Below, in pieces: positions 6,044 to 6,917 of a stretch of 6,917 nt of DNA. The notes below the pieces were generated by a model that was not told where the DNA came from, searched no databases, and saw only the letters and a program-made list of their open reading frames with translations. Position 1 is the stretch's first letter. Each line of letters begins with the position of its first letter. The DNA is from Clostridiaceae bacterium (lineage in GTDB: Bacteria; Bacillota; Clostridia; Oscillospirales; Acutalibacteraceae): the NCBI GenBank assembly GCA_016297555.1, contig JAEDGK010000105.1:1-6917 (forward strand), given 5' to 3'. The position numbers and the translations under genes are program-made.

Positions 6044-6917
6044 TTATGCACGCAGACTGACGCCGATTTTGGCAAGATTGGCAAGAACGGAATCAATTCT
6101 GCTCTGAACTTCTTCCATTTCGAGAGTTCTGTCCATAGCCGCAAAAACGAGGCGGACAGTTATGCTTCTGATGCCGAGCTTTTCATAGGTATCGATAACC
6201 TTTGCGCTTTCAAGCTCCTCTATTCCGAGCGATTCCCAGCAAGCGGCAATATCGGAATATTTAACATCATTATCAAGCACGAGCGAAAGGTCATAGTAGG
6301 TTGACTGCTGTGTGCTCGGCTCGCGGAAGCTTATCGAAGCGGCGTTGAGCGCGCTGAAATCAAACATATCCAGCCCAAAGCAAACCGCCGCGGCAGTTTT
6401 ATCAAGCTTTGCACGGTTGGCGGGGTGCAGAGCGCAGAGAACGCCTACGCGGGAGCCGTCGATAAGGATTTCGGCGGTATTTTTGGGATGCTGCCAAGCG
6501 TGAACGGGAGCAATCTTTTTGTATTCCGCCTTCTTCTGCTTGATTTCGCCGATAATGCAGTTGATTATTTCAACAGCCTTGAAATAGAGCGCCTTTTCGT
6601 TTCCACTCTTATCATAAAGGACAACGCCCAAACGCTTTCTCTCGTTGCAGCGGCCGTTTTCATCAGTTCCGTCAACAACTCTGCCGTCCTCAAATATGCC
6701 GAATTTTTCGGCAAAATCTTTATTTTCCTGAACCATTGCAAGGAGAGTGGGAAGCATTGAATTTCTCAGAACGCCGTTTTCGGAATTCTCGATATTGAGA
6801 ACCTTGACATTATCCTCAACCTCAATGCCGAGCTTCTTGAATTTTCTGCCGTCGCACCAGATGTAGGAATGAACCTCGTGCATACCGAATCTTTTAACAA
6901 GGATATCCTTGATTTCC
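6044..6917 (-). CDS. pheT: Phenylalanine--tRNA ligase beta subunit, C-terminal part (5' end beyond window)
   Basis: Beta chain of the alpha2-beta2 enzyme that charges tRNA-Phe in the cytoplasm. The frame is open to the right edge; about 290 residues are present out of the roughly 800 usual for bacterial PheT, so the first ATG in the window (6883) is internal. The fragment begins with IKDILVKRFGMHEVHSYIW, the start of the catalytic-like core. The core also shows VLRNSMLPTLL and GVLCALHPANRAKLD. The last 95 residues are the ferredoxin-fold anticodon-binding domain: YDLSLVLDNDVKYSDI and, at the end, DRTLEMEEVQSRIDSVLANL followed by the stop. Some family positions are unusual: where most bacteria have an Arg-Asp pair at the first strand of the last domain there is YYD, and the usual HPGR block reads HPKNTA. 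This suggests a divergent lineage-specific PheT rather than a broken gene, since the frame is intact. pheS would be expected upstream, outside the window. Confidence 0.93.
   Translation of the reverse strand, partial: EIKDILVKRFGMHEVHSYIWCDGRKFKKLGIEVEDNVKVLNIENSENGVLRNSMLPTLLAMVQENKDFAEKFGIFEDGRVVDGTDENGRCNERKRLGVVLYDKSGNEKALYFKAVEIINCIIGEIKQKKAEYKKIAPVHAWQHPKNTAEILIDGSRVGVLCALHPANRAKLDKTAAAVCFGLDMFDFSALNAASISFREPSTQQSTYYDLSLVLDNDVKYSDIAACWESLGIEELESAKVIDTYEKLGIRSITVRLVFAAMDRTLEMEEVQSRIDSVLANLAKIGVSLRA

Overview
The window looks like a chromosomal segment of a low-to-moderate GC Gram-positive bacterium, most likely a Clostridia member of the Oscillospiraceae/Ruminococcaceae type. The clues are strong AGGAGG-type ribosome binding sites, sigma-A-like promoters, a lipoprotein-anchored binding protein, and an IreB/ReoM-family regulator, which is a Firmicutes marker. 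The genus assignment is inference. Every supported gene lies on the minus strand, so the window is read from right to left.

Right end (5311-6917): the C-terminal part of pheT (phenylalanyl-tRNA synthetase beta chain) enters from the right edge. A 117-base gap follows, holding a good promoter close to the next start. Then come ireB (82 aa, target of the PASTA-type Ser/Thr kinase) and an unrecognised 97-aa gene 18 bases downstream. A strong rho-independent terminator closes this small unit.

Left and centre (1-5244): a complete hydrophobic amino acid ABC uptake operon in the order binding lipoprotein (livJ/livK type), livH, livM, livG, livF. A near-consensus promoter (TTGCAA, 17 bases, TATAAT) and a leader of about 100 bases with small hairpins precede the binding-protein gene. 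A 223-base gap with several inverted repeats separates that gene from livH. From livH to livF the genes are packed tightly: a 10-base gap, then a 4-base and an 8-base overlap. livF runs off the left edge and is missing only its last few residues.

How they work together: the lipoprotein captures branched-chain or similar amino acids outside the membrane. LivH and LivM form the channel, and LivG and LivF hydrolyse ATP. The hairpin-rich gap after the binding-protein gene is well placed to let that protein be made in excess over the membrane complex. The ireB unit belongs to separate physiology (cell-envelope signalling) and is insulated by its terminator.

No mobile element, CRISPR array, RNA gene or defence system was seen. 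The least explained items are the 97-aa gene paired with ireB, a 59-base palindrome before livH, and a mirror-symmetric -10 element at the liv promoter.
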